A DNA stretch of 64,000 nucleotides from Methylobacter tundripaludum SV96 (GTDB lineage Bacteria; Pseudomonadota; Gammaproteobacteria; Methylococcales; Methylomonadaceae), in contig NZ_JH109153.1 of assembly GCF_000190755.2 (NCBI RefSeq), positions 677,442-741,441 of the forward strand, read 5' to 3'. How positions within the stretch are numbered: the stretch's first letter is position 1; each line of letters opens with the position of its first letter. A model generated the notes under the pieces. The model ran no database searches, had not been told where the DNA came from, and worked only from the letters and a program-made list of their open reading frames with translations. Position numbers and translations under genes: made by a program. Shown piece after piece: positions 36,801-46,900 of the stretch.

Positions 36801-39800
36801 CTGGCCACGATAGAACCGGCTCCCAGCACCGATGAACTGCGCACCCGCCTGAAAACAGGCCTTCCAGACTATATGCTGCCCGCTGCGTTTGTCTTTCTGG
36901 ACGCGATGCCGCTAACGCCCAACGGCAAGGTCAACCGCAACGCGCTGCCTGCCCCGGACTTGGCCCGGCCGGAATTGAACGCGGGCTTTGCCGCACCGCG
37001 CAACGAACTGGAAAACAGCATTGCCGAAATTTGGCGGCAGGCGTTACGGCTGGAACACGTCGGCATCGACGATAATTTTTTCGATCTGGGCGGCCACTCG
37101 CTACTGCTCACCCGCGTCTATGAGTCTTTACGCAAGCAGGTCAGCGAACCGTTTGCGCTGATTACCTTGTTTCAGCACCCGACCATCCGCAGCCTCGCAG
37201 CCCGGCTCGCTCAAGACGAAATACCGACTCCGATCCGCATCAGGGCCAATACGTCACGCAACGCCGATTCCAGCGACGAAATCGCCATCATCGGCTTGAC
37301 CGGCCGCTTTCCGGGCGCGGACGATTTAGAGACTTTCTGGGACAACCTGCGTGAAGGGCGCGAATCGATCCGCTTTTTCACCGACGAGGAACTGCTCGAT
37401 TCCGGCATCGAAGCCGAATTAATCGCCCTGCCCAATTACGTGCGCGCCAACGGCATGCTGTCCGATGTCGCCGGTTTCGATGCGGCTTTCTTCGGCTATA
37501 CGCCGACCGAAGCCGAAATCATCGATCCCCAACACCGGCTGTTTTTGGAAAATGCGTGGCATACGCTGGAACATGCCGGTTACGGTGCGTACACCCGCGA
37601 TACCGCCATCGGCGTTTTTGCCGGTTGCAGCCATAACGGCTATTTGCTCCGCAATTTGATGCCCCATTTATACACCAGCGACGCCCACTCCATTTATCAA
37701 GTCATGCTCGGGAGCGACAAGGACTTTTTATCCACTCGCGTCTCTTATGCGCTGGATTTAACAGGCCCGAGCGTCAGCGTCCAGACCGCCTGTTCCACCT
37801 CGCTGGTTGCCATCCACATGGCTTGCCGCAGCCTGCTGGACGGCGAGTGCGACATGGCCTTGGCGGGCGGCGTGGGTTTAAAGATTCCGCAAAAATCCGG
37901 CTATGTGCATCAGGAGGGCATGATTAACTCGCCCGACGGCCGCTGCCGCGCTTTCGACGCGGGCGCCAACGGCACCACCTGGGGCAGCGGCCTAGGGATT
38001 GTGCTGTTGAAGCCGCTGCATGCGGCCTTGGCCGACCGCGACACGATTCATGCGGTCATTAAAGCGTCGGCCATCAATAACGATGGCGCGCTTAAAATCG
38101 GTTATACCGCTCCCGGCGTCGAAGGCCAGGCGGAAGTCGTCGCCAATGCCCAAGCGCGGGCCAAAGTGGCCCCGGACAGCATTTCCTATATCGAAACCCA
38201 CGGCACCGGTACGCATTTGGGCGACCTGATCGAAATCGCCGCGCTCACCCAAGCGTTTCGTGCGGGAACCGACAAAAACCGGTTTTGTGCGCTGGGTGCG
38301 GTAAAAACCAACATCGGCCATTTGGATGCCGCAGCGGGAGTCGCCGGTCTTTGCAAAACCGTGCTCGCCCTCCAACACCGGCAAATTCCGCCGACGCTTC
38401 ATTTTGAACGGCCCAACCCGGAAATCGATTTCGAAAACAGCCCGTTTTACGTCAATGACCGGCTGCGCGACTGGCCCAGCAATGGCGCACCCCGGCGCGC
38501 AGGCGTCAGTTCGTTCGGCATCGGCGGCACCAATGCCCATTTGATCGTCGAAGAAGCGCCCGAACCTTCGGCCTCATTATCGGCCCGACCCTGGCAGGTG
38601 CTGGTTCTTTCGGCCCGCAGCCATAACGCCGTAGACAACCTGCGGACCAGTCTGGTCGCTCATTTGCAAGAACACGCTGACCTTAACCTGGCCGATGCGG
38701 CTTATACGCTAGGCCTGGGGCGTCGGCAGTTCGCCCACCGCATTGCCGTGGTTTGCCGCGACCGGCAAGATGCGGTCACTGCGCTCCAGACCCCTGAGCG
38801 CTACAGGTTGGGGCATATCCCCAAGACCCAAACGGAAGACCGCAGCGTCGCCTTCCTGTTTCCGGGCCAAGGCAGCCAATATGTCGCTATGGGTGCCGAT
38901 CTTTACCGCACCGAACCGGTGTTTCGCGAACACATCGATTACTGCGCCGAACGGCTAATCGACGAGTTGGGGCTGGATCTGCGGCACATCCTCTATCCCG
39001 CAGCGGATAACGCGGAGCAAGCCGCGATCCAATTGGAACAAACCTGGCTGACCCAACCGGCCTTGTTCGTTACCGAATATGCGTTAGCCAGACTTTGGAT
39101 GTCATGGGGCGTAAAGCCCGGCGCAATGATCGGACACAGCCTGGGAGAATACGTGGCCGCCTGTTTAGCCGATGTATTCGACCTGGACACCGCCCTGATC
39201 TTGGTCGCCCGCAGAGGCCGTGCGATCTGGGAACAGCCGCAGGGCGCCATGCTGGCCGTTTCCCTGCCGGTCGATAAAATACCGGCTTTACTGGGGGACG
39301 ATCTGTCCTTGGCGGCGATTAACGCGGCCGAAGCCTGCGTAGTCTCCGGGCCGTTCCCGGCGATCGAGGCGCTGGAGATCCGGCTGTCAAACAGCGGCAT
39401 CGCTTGCCGCCGATTGCACACCTCGCACGCTTTCCACTCAAGCATGATGGAACCGGCAGTAGCCGCTTTCGCCGAAGCTTTAGACTCATTGGTGCTGAAA
39501 CCGCCGCGACTGCCCTTTATTTCCAACCTGACCGGCACTTGGATAAGCTCCGAACAAGCGACCGATCCGGGCTATTGGGCACGGCATTTACGCTTGGCGG
39601 TCAATTTCGAAGCAGGCATCGGTACGCTGTTATCCGAACCGGATCGGGTGCTATTGGAAGTCGGCCCCGGCACCATTTTAAGCAACCTGGCTCGACGCCA
39701 TCCATTGGCCGGGAATACCCGTTGCGTGTTCACGTCGCTGCAACAGCCCAATACAGCAGAAACGCAGAACATGCTGGATAGCCTGGGACGATTATGGTGT

Positions 39801-42608
39801 GCCGGAGTTAGTATCGATTGGCCCGCTTATTACGCCCACGAACAACTCGGCCGTATCCCGCTGCCCGTTTATCCTTTTGAAAGGCAGCGCTATTGGATCG
39901 ACGCGCCCGCCGGGGATGCTCTACCCCTTATGCAAAATCTGCAGAAAAAGCGCCCGCTGGATGAGTGGTTTTATCTGCCCGGTTGGAAACCGACACTGAC
40001 GCCCCGTGCATTGCACAACGACGATTTCACCGAGCAGTCGCTTTGGCTGGTGTTTAGCGATGAGTCCGCCCTCAGTCGGCAATTCATCGCCAAGCTGCAA
40101 CAAGCGGGACAGGATGTCATTACGGTTTGCCAAGGTGAAGCTTATGAACAAAACGGGGCCGACTATCGTATCAATCCCGTTTCGCCCGACGACTATGCAA
40201 CCGTGATCCAGTCGATCGGCGACCGGCCTGTTCATAAAATCCTGCATTTCTGGAGCCTTAGCGCCACCGATACATCGGGGCCGGAAGTTTTTGAACAGGC
40301 GCAGCAAAACGGCTATTACAGCCTGTTATTTTTGGGACGCGCCCTGGCTAAACAATCGCAAAGCGGCAAAACCAGCATCACCGTCATTTCCAATCATCTG
40401 CACGATGTGAACGGACTCGGAGAAAGCATCCCGGAAAAAACGACGCTACTCGGCCCATGTTTGGTCATGCCCCAGGAAATGCCGCGCATAACTTGCCGTT
40501 GCCTTGATGTTGTGCTTCCTGTGGCAAACGCTAACGGTACAGCCGATTTGGTTAACCTGCTGCTGGCGGAATTGGAGAATGGGGCTAGCGATCCATGGGT
40601 CGCTTACCGAGGCAGCCGACGGCTGGTTCCCGGCTTTGAGCGTGTACCGCTTAGCGCCGCAGCCGACAGCGTCCGGCAGCTTCGCCGACATGGGGTCTAC
40701 CTGATCACCGGGGGCCTCGGCAATGTCGGCCTGTTACTCGCCAAATTCCTGGCCGAAACCGCTCAGGCGCGGCTGATACTGCTTGGCCGTTCATTCTTTC
40801 CGGCCCGTTCCCAATGGGATGACTGGCTGCAAAGCCACCCCGCCGACGACGAACTCAGTGTTAAAATTCGCGCCATTCAACACTTGGAAACCTTGGGCGC
40901 GAAAGTGCTGCTGATTCAAGCCGATGTCGCCGACGAAAAGTCTATGCAGGCTGCGCTAGCCCAGGCCCATGACCAGTTCGGCGCATTGCACGGCGTTATC
41001 CATGCGGCGGGCAGGCTGAACGATGCCTCTTTCGTCAGCGCATTCACCGACATCGGCAGACGCGAATCGCAAGTTCAATTCGGCCCTAAAATTCACGGTT
41101 TGTATGTCTTGGAAAAACTATTACGCGAACAACACCTGGATTTCTGCCTGCTGATTTCCTCGACCGCAGCCGTATTGGGCGGGGTGGGATTTGCCGCCTA
41201 TAGTGCCGCCAACCTTTTCGTTGACGCTTTCGCCGTCAGGCAAAACCGTGCCGGCGGCACGCCCTGGCTATCGACCAATTGGGATGCCTGGCTGTTTGCC
41301 GACACGCCTGCATCGGAAGCGTTGTCCATGCAACCAAAAGAGTCCGTGGAAGCCTTTCGACGGGTTATCTCCCAAGTTTTTTCCGGCAGAATCATCATCG
41401 CCACCGGCGATTTGCAAACGCGATTCAAACAATGGGTTGGCCTTGAAAAGCGGCTGGAAAAACCGGCGTCGGATAGCCTATACACGCGCCCTGAACTGTC
41501 CAGCGCCTATGCTGCGCCAACCAGCAACAGCGAAAACCAACTGGCGGAGCTTTGGCAGGATCTGTTGGGATTTGCCGATGTCGGCATTTACGATGACTTT
41601 TTCGAATTAGGCGGCGATTCGATGCTTGCTATCCGCTTAATCAGCGGAATAAAAGAAAAATTCGGCAGGCAACTGCCCCTGACCTCGCTTTTGGATAAGC
41701 CGACCATTCACCAGATAGCCGAGGCGTTGGATCGGCCGGAAGAAACACTTACCTTCTCGCCGCTGGTCGTCATTCAATCCAAAGGTTCGCTCCCGCCTTT
41801 TTTCTGCGTTCCCGGCACCGGCGGCAGCGTGCTGTATTTTAATGAATTAGCGCGGTGTTTGGCAGAATACGACCGCCCCTTCTACGGACTGCAAGCGCTG
41901 GGACTGGATGGATTCACCCCGCCGCTGACACGGATAGAGGACATTGCCGCCCTGAATATCGGCGCGCTGCAAAAAGTTCAGGCTCAAGGACCTTATTATC
42001 TGGGTGGGCATTCTTTCGGCAGTTGGGTCGCGTTGGAAATGGCGCAACAATTACAGAAAGCCGGGCACGAAGTTGCGCTGGTGACCATTCTGGATACCGG
42101 CGCGCCCTCGGAAAGAGACCTCTCGGCTATCGGCGGCTGGGACGACAGCCGCTGGTTAGTCGCTGTTGCCGATACGTTAGGGCATTTGTACGAAAAACCC
42201 CTGTCGTTAAGCTACGAGGAACTCGTCGATCTTCCATGGAGCGAACAAATCGATCTGTTAGCCAGCCGACTGAGTACTCGGGGCGTTACCGAGCAAGGCA
42301 CCGCTTCCACTGAAATCCGCGGCTTCATCGAAGTATACAAAACCCAGGCGCGAATTCATTATCGTCCAGACCCCGATTGTCCTGTCAACATAGCGTTATT
42401 CCGCGCCCGCGAGCCGCTGGCCGATTTCCTGGATGGGATGCCGGAATACCTGAAAAACGATGAAACCTGGGGCTGGCGACAATGCAGTAAAGGAGTGCCG
42501 GTAATGGAGTATATTCCGGGCGACCACCTGACCATGGTTACCCAGCCCCATGTTCGCCGGCTTGCACAGCGTTTACACCTTGCGCTGTCTTTGGCGCGAG
42601 GTGATTAA
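33873..42608 (+). CDS. Hybrid NRPS-PKS with terminal thioesterase (dock-C-A-T-KS-AT-KR-T-TE)
   Basis: 2911 residues, GTG start overlapping the previous stop. Residues 1-55 look like a TubC-type N-terminal docking domain. Then C (HHIVSDG at 204), A (TSGSTG at 683; code DILQLGLIWK, glycine), T (Ser1076), KS (Cys1307 in QTACSTS; HGTGT; NIGHL), AT (GHSLGEY, Ser1756; HAFH at 1852, the malonyl-type signature), KR (ITGGLGNVG near 2278; Tyr2443 in YSAAN, with Ser and Lys also present, so apparently active), carrier protein (LGGDSM, Ser2583) and a TE (GHSFG, Ser2714, with Asp in ILDTG and His in GDHLTM). It would add Gly plus one malonyl unit reduced to a beta-hydroxy group, then release the chain by hydrolysis or cyclisation. 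It carries the only TE domain in the visible locus, so it is likely the last enzyme of the line although it is encoded second. Confidence 0.95.
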   Translation: MKSIDALMSRLRELNIKLWLDGDQLGCRAPKGVMNAELAAELSAHKADILRYLHQAEASTASQQNSIPAAPRNQLLPLSFGQQRLWFLEQLEGPSATYNMPLAMRLEGTLGVAALEKALSEIIRRHEALRANFKIEDEQAVIRIRETAECPLTVVAAKESGTGEEQRWIQQEARRCFDLANDPLVHATLVQWTDSSQLFLLTMHHIVSDGWSLGIFLRELAALYEAFSNGLPSPLPELSIQYADYAHWQRQRLQGKVLDQLLDYWRQQLSGAPELLALPTDRPRPPIQTYHGRSLNAKLDADLSKRLQTLSQTTGGTLFMTLLSGFALLLSRYSGQEDIVIGTPVANRNHTDIEPLIGLFINTLALRLDLSGNPSAQELLAKVRNTCLEAYEHQDVPFEQLVEELKPPRSLSYAPLFQVSFDLQNTSMDAIVMPGLSLCPVEQEAVAAKFDLSLSVEETATELLTVWNYNPDLFDEATIVRMMNHYRMLLEGMVAEQAACLGELPLLDERERQQILYAANATAQSYPAAHSFLDLFEAQAQATPDRIALSFADQSLSYRQLYRRVRQLASALQMLGVGPEVLVALCVERSVDMVVGLLGIMRAGGAYIPLDPGYPPERLACVLDDARPLLLLTQERLEAALPASGARVICLDRDREMLADLAQQNPHGPVPPAGSNAAYVIFTSGSTGRPKGVQIQHRALLNFLVSMQREPGLSEQNALLAVTTISFDIAALEIYLPLISGAHLVLADRETALDGRQLQATLQSHRITHMQATPATWRVLLESDWQPRTPFCVLCGGEALPVDLARQLLQKGVRLWNLYGPTETTIWSSAREVVSADPSKEGVEAIGRPIQNTQIYILDKYNHPLPIGVAGELHIGGDGLARGYLYRPDLTADSYRPDAFSDRAGARLYRTGDLARRLADGTIDFLGRIDHQVKIRGYRIELGDIEAALRQQPGIKQAIVLAREDLPGDKRLVAYLLATIEPAPSTDELRTRLKTGLPDYMLPAAFVFLDAMPLTPNGKVNRNALPAPDLARPELNAGFAAPRNELENSIAEIWRQALRLEHVGIDDNFFDLGGHSLLLTRVYESLRKQVSEPFALITLFQHPTIRSLAARLAQDEIPTPIRIRANTSRNADSSDEIAIIGLTGRFPGADDLETFWDNLREGRESIRFFTDEELLDSGIEAELIALPNYVRANGMLSDVAGFDAAFFGYTPTEAEIIDPQHRLFLENAWHTLEHAGYGAYTRDTAIGVFAGCSHNGYLLRNLMPHLYTSDAHSIYQVMLGSDKDFLSTRVSYALDLTGPSVSVQTACSTSLVAIHMACRSLLDGECDMALAGGVGLKIPQKSGYVHQEGMINSPDGRCRAFDAGANGTTWGSGLGIVLLKPLHAALADRDTIHAVIKASAINNDGALKIGYTAPGVEGQAEVVANAQARAKVAPDSISYIETHGTGTHLGDLIEIAALTQAFRAGTDKNRFCALGAVKTNIGHLDAAAGVAGLCKTVLALQHRQIPPTLHFERPNPEIDFENSPFYVNDRLRDWPSNGAPRRAGVSSFGIGGTNAHLIVEEAPEPSASLSARPWQVLVLSARSHNAVDNLRTSLVAHLQEHADLNLADAAYTLGLGRRQFAHRIAVVCRDRQDAVTALQTPERYRLGHIPKTQTEDRSVAFLFPGQGSQYVAMGADLYRTEPVFREHIDYCAERLIDELGLDLRHILYPAADNAEQAAIQLEQTWLTQPALFVTEYALARLWMSWGVKPGAMIGHSLGEYVAACLADVFDLDTALILVARRGRAIWEQPQGAMLAVSLPVDKIPALLGDDLSLAAINAAEACVVSGPFPAIEALEIRLSNSGIACRRLHTSHAFHSSMMEPAVAAFAEALDSLVLKPPRLPFISNLTGTWISSEQATDPGYWARHLRLAVNFEAGIGTLLSEPDRVLLEVGPGTILSNLARRHPLAGNTRCVFTSLQQPNTAETQNMLDSLGRLWCAGVSIDWPAYYAHEQLGRIPLPVYPFERQRYWIDAPAGDALPLMQNLQKKRPLDEWFYLPGWKPTLTPRALHNDDFTEQSLWLVFSDESALSRQFIAKLQQAGQDVITVCQGEAYEQNGADYRINPVSPDDYATVIQSIGDRPVHKILHFWSLSATDTSGPEVFEQAQQNGYYSLLFLGRALAKQSQSGKTSITVISNHLHDVNGLGESIPEKTTLLGPCLVMPQEMPRITCRCLDVVLPVANANGTADLVNLLLAELENGASDPWVAYRGSRRLVPGFERVPLSAAADSVRQLRRHGVYLITGGLGNVGLLLAKFLAETAQARLILLGRSFFPARSQWDDWLQSHPADDELSVKIRAIQHLETLGAKVLLIQADVADEKSMQAALAQAHDQFGALHGVIHAAGRLNDASFVSAFTDIGRRESQVQFGPKIHGLYVLEKLLREQHLDFCLLISSTAAVLGGVGFAAYSAANLFVDAFAVRQNRAGGTPWLSTNWDAWLFADTPASEALSMQPKESVEAFRRVISQVFSGRIIIATGDLQTRFKQWVGLEKRLEKPASDSLYTRPELSSAYAAPTSNSENQLAELWQDLLGFADVGIYDDFFELGGDSMLAIRLISGIKEKFGRQLPLTSLLDKPTIHQIAEALDRPEETLTFSPLVVIQSKGSLPPFFCVPGTGGSVLYFNELARCLAEYDRPFYGLQALGLDGFTPPLTRIEDIAALNIGALQKVQAQGPYYLGGHSFGSWVALEMAQQLQKAGHEVALVTILDTGAPSERDLSAIGGWDDSRWLVAVADTLGHLYEKPLSLSYEELVDLPWSEQIDLLASRLSTRGVTEQGTASTEIRGFIEVYKTQARIHYRPDPDCPVNIALFRAREPLADFLDGMPEYLKNDETWGWRQCSKGVPVMEYIPGDHLTMVTQPHVRRLAQRLHLALSLARGD

Positions 42609-42753
42609 ACTACGTAAAAACACCTATTCAAACATCCGCATCTCTGTTAGTCTACGTACGCTGCTGAGGCGCCCATGGCCTGAGTCGAGCAAGATGGGCA
42701 GAGATTTTTTAATGACATTTCCATTACCACAATAATAACGAGAGGACAGACCG

Positions 42754-43914
42754 ATGCTGGACATGAGCCAATTCCACGGGCGCCTGAACGACCTTGATAC
42801 GCACATCCAACCGTCTCCAAATAACTATGAGATGGCCGCCGGAGAAGTAGGTAAATACTTCGCCGACATGTACAACCAAATGCTGGACAAAGCTCCCAAG
42901 GAAGAAGCGGCCAAAATAGCCAAGTTGGTGGGCGAAGAATCTCAAGAATATACCGAAGAAACCGTATGGCGTACAAAAGGCTCGGCGGCACCCGGTGCTT
43001 TCAGTTCCGGCGGCCGTTTGAAAACCCTGGATTATATGGGCGTTAACCGGTCTTTCATCTTCTCAGACCCCGGCATTCAAGGCGCGGCATTTGCCAATAA
43101 CGAGCTGGGTATTGCCACCATGCGTCACTGGAATGACTTTATCATCGATTTCGGCAAGCAAAACCCCAACCGACTCCGCTCAGTCGCCATATTGAATACG
43201 CATAACATCGACGTTGCCATAGCGGAAGCAAAGCGGGTTCTTAAAGCAGGCGGACGCGCTTTTGTTTTGGCCAGTTCGGTTCCGCCCGGCGACGCTTCGC
43301 CCGCCGATGCAAAAATGGATAAACTATGGCATCTGATCCAGGAAGCCGACGCGACCGCCATTCTTCATGCAGGCGGCGAACACGGCTTTATGGCGAGCGA
43401 TTCCTGGAGCAAGGGCGTCGACCACCTCTGTTTTCAACCCATGGATATGTCATCGGAAGGCGAGCAGGTTAATACCTATATGTTTTCTTCCATGTATTAC
43501 TCTCCACAGAATTTTCTTTCCACACTCGTTCTCGGCGGCGTCTTTGAACGTTTCCCAAGGCTTCGCTTTGCCGTGATTGAATTAGGCGCGTTTTGGCTGG
43601 CGCCGATGGCCACTCACCTGGATCAAGTTGCCTCCATTTACAGAGGACGCCTGTCGGGCGCATTGTCTATGAAACCTTCCGAATATATCCAACGCAACGT
43701 ACGCGTTACGCCATACCGCTTTGAGCCGGTTGCAGATTACATCGAACGTTACGGATTCGAAGAATGCTACTGCTATAACAGCGACTTCCCCCACCCGGAA
43801 GGCGGCACCCGGCCTATCCAGGAGTTTGTCGATCATATCGACCGGCTTGGTCAGAATCATGCGGAAAAGTTTTTCGTAACCAATGCAGAATGGGTACTAC
43901 CCGCATTGAACTAA
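42754..43914 (+). CDS. Amidohydrolase-family (amidohydrolase 2 / COG2159-type) protein
   Basis: 386 residues, cytoplasmic TIM-barrel metal-dependent hydrolase/decarboxylase superfamily. Landmarks: LDTHIQP near the N-terminus (where the family has its first metal motif), ILHAGGEHGF with a histidine in mid-sequence, FAVIELGAFWLAP, and YCYNSDFPHPEG with the late catalytic-type aspartate. The first motif has Gln where many members have the second His, so metal binding may be unusual. The ATG is preceded by GAGAGGA. It lies between the TE-ending NRPS-PKS and the loading PKS, on the same strand, so it is probably part of the pathway. Possible roles are tailoring (decarboxylation or hydrolysis), making the starter acid, or removing a protecting group; none can be chosen from sequence alone. 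Confidence 0.75.
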   Translation: MLDMSQFHGRLNDLDTHIQPSPNNYEMAAGEVGKYFADMYNQMLDKAPKEEAAKIAKLVGEESQEYTEETVWRTKGSAAPGAFSSGGRLKTLDYMGVNRSFIFSDPGIQGAAFANNELGIATMRHWNDFIIDFGKQNPNRLRSVAILNTHNIDVAIAEAKRVLKAGGRAFVLASSVPPGDASPADAKMDKLWHLIQEADATAILHAGGEHGFMASDSWSKGVDHLCFQPMDMSSEGEQVNTYMFSSMYYSPQNFLSTLVLGGVFERFPRLRFAVIELGAFWLAPMATHLDQVASIYRGRLSGALSMKPSEYIQRNVRVTPYRFEPVADYIERYGFEECYCYNSDFPHPEGGTRPIQEFVDHIDRLGQNHAEKFFVTNAEWVLPALN

Positions 43915-43924
43915 GGAAAAGGAT

Positions 43925-43941
43925 GGGCCAATGACTGGCCC
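43925..43941 (+). other. Short hairpin between amidohydrolase and loading PKS
   Basis: GGGCCA (43925-43930) and TGGCCC (43936-43941) with a 5-base loop, 11 bp after the amidohydrolase stop, followed by TTCTAT. There is no real T-run; it may be an RNA-stabilising hairpin or a weak attenuator within the operon. Confidence 0.35.
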
Positions 43942-43971
43942 TTCTATACAAAAACCAATATAGATATAGAC

Positions 43972-46900
43972 ATGGACACCATGGTAACGGCACTAGTGAA
44001 CGATCCAGCGGTCGAGGAATACTTTGTCCTTGAGCGGAAAACACAGCATGGCGAGGTAGAGCAAGTCGCCTACATCGTGACAACGGAACCGCATAGATTC
44101 GAACAGGCCCAACTCAGGCTGCAAGCCTTGTCCGAAGGACAAATCGCTTGGTTCGTAGCCGTTGCCTATCTGCCCCTCAACGATGACGGTACGGTCGACG
44201 AGTCCGCACTCGCAGATGTGCCGGTTCTCGCAGAAGAATCTGCGGCGGAATGCGCCGGTCGTATCGCAACTTTGCCCAATATTGAGCGGGTTGCCTGCAT
44301 TTCAGGGTACTGGCCGGACTCGCCAAAATATATACATGTCGGCAAGCTGCTACGCAATCAAATTCCAAACGCAGCACTGCCTCATGCAGAAACCCCGCTC
44401 CCATCGGCTCGCGGCAACGAACCGGCACCCGACGCCATTTGCCACGGACAGCCTTTGCCGCAACGCGACGGTGCCGCCCAGGTTCTCCAGCAAGTTCTGT
44501 GTTCAGCCGAACCCGGCACGCCCATCATCTATGTCGACAGCGACGGCAACGAGCGCGCTGAAAGCTACGGCTCCCTGCTGACGGAAGCGCGCCGGATACT
44601 CGGCGGCTTGCGATACGAAGGCCTCAAGCCCGGCGACAAGGTCGTTTTCCAGCTTGAACGCAACGACGATATTCTGCCCGCTTTCTGGGGCTGCCTACTC
44701 GGCGGCTTCGAGCCGGTCATCGTTCCCGTCCCGCTGAGTTATGACATAGAAAGCCGGGCGGTGGAACAACTCCAGCAGATCTGGAACCTGTTCGACCAGC
44801 CTCTTATCTTCACTAACAACAGCCGCAGCACATCCATACGAACCTCATCACAGGCGCCGTGTTTCGCCGACGCCCGCTGGGTTGCCATCGAAGCGCTACG
44901 CGACAATCCTGCGGATATGCATATCCACAGCGCAGCGCCCGATGACATCGCCTTTTACACGCTGTCATCCGGCAGCACCGGGATACCCAAAGCGGTTGCG
45001 CTAACCCACCGCAACCTTCTGGCACGCGCCCGCGGCACCAATATACTGTGTCAACATACGGCCGACGATGTGATCTTTAACTGGCTGCCTTTCGACCATA
45101 TCGGCAGTATTTCCGAGTGGCATCTACGCTACCTCGATCTGGGCTGTAAACTGGTCTACGCCCCTAAAGAATATATCCTGGCGCGCCCGCTACGTTGGCT
45201 GGAACTCATGCACCGGCATCGCGCCTGCCACAGCTGGTCGCCTAATTTCGCTTACGCGCTGGTGACAAACGCCCTCAACAGCGAGCCGCAACAGGACTGG
45301 GATTTGTCCTGCGTTAAAACGCTGTTGATCGCCGGTGAAGCCATCACACGCACGACCACCCGAGAGTTCCTGGAAAGCCTGGCATGCTATGGCCTACAAC
45401 CGTCAACACTACTGGCCGCTTTCGGCATGGCGGAAGTCTGCTCGGGCGTAACCTACCATCAACCGGCAACAGGCCAGTCCCTTGGTTTCCATCATATCGA
45501 CCGGAATTCCCTGAGCGGCGCAATCCGCCGGGTCGATCCGGATGACGAACTGTGCGTCTCTTTCGCCAGTCTCGGCCCGGTCATCCCCGGTGTTTCGATG
45601 CGCATCGCCGATGACGAACAGCGCGTACTACCGGAAGAAACCATCGGTCGCCTTCAACTCAAAGGCGATGTACTGACGCCCGGCTATTACCATAATCCTG
45701 AAGCAAACAAGGTGTTCCTTGCCGACGGCTGGTTCGATACCGGCGATGCCGGCTTTATCTCCGGCGGAGAACTGGTGCTCACCGGGCGAGCCGGTGCAGG
45801 CATCATCATCAATGGGGCGAATTTCTACAATAATGAAATCGAGGCAGTGGTTGAACAAATCGCCGGAATCGCCGCGTCGTTTACCGCAGCTTGCGCGGTG
45901 CGGCAGGAAAGCAGCGAAGGACTGAAACTGGCGGTTTTCTTCCACGCGGCTTACGAAAACAACGATGCCGTCCTGCTTAAACTGTTAAAAACCATCCAGT
46001 CGCAGCTAACCAAGCGTCTGGGCATTAAAGCCGATTACCTGATTCCGCTCGATCGCGATGCGATACCTAAAACCGGCATCGGCAAGATCCAGCATAAAAA
46101 GCTCATTGAGCAATTCCAGCAAGGCGCATTCCAGGAAATCCTTGAGCATCTGGATTTGTTGACGGCGAACGAACAAACCCTGCCGGATCGGTTCCACAAA
46201 AAGATCTGGCGTCGCAAGGAGCTAGTGCATATTCCCCGCGTTGACGACGATGTCTGCGTTATTTTCCTCGACCGGCTTGGCCTCGGCTTGCAGGTTGCCT
46301 CCGAATTAGATACGGCCGGCATCCAATGCATACTCGTCAAACCCGGCGAATCTTTCGCTCAACTCGGCGCGATGGAGTTATCCATCCGTCCGAATGAACC
46401 GCAGCACTATCATCAGCTGGTGGAATGGCTTAAGGCATCGGATATCCGGCTCGGTTCCGTCCTGCACCTGTTCAGCTATGACACAGAGCAGAAAGAAGCC
46501 GACAGCGTATTGCTTCTGGCCCAGGCGCTATCAGCGCTCGACCTCGACGCCCCGCTCCGGCTACTGGCGGTTTCCAGCCACAAGCATAAGGGCATTGCCT
46601 CCGCGAAAGCCGCTCTTCCAGGACTTTTGCACGCCATCGAACAAGACCAGCCCCTGCTGCGCTGCCTGCACCTGGATTGCCCCGCATATACCCCGTCCGC
46701 CTATGCTCCGGCTATCGTCAGTGAGCTGCTGGGGATATCCGTCGATAGAGAAATCGCCTATCGCGGACAACAACGCTGGGTCGCAGGCTTGCAGCAGATT
46801 GATGTCGCTACCGTCACGAAGGAATCCCCTTCCGTGCTGCCTTTCCAGCATCAAGAAGTCTACGTCATCAACGGCGGACTCGAGGGAATCGGGCCGCAAT

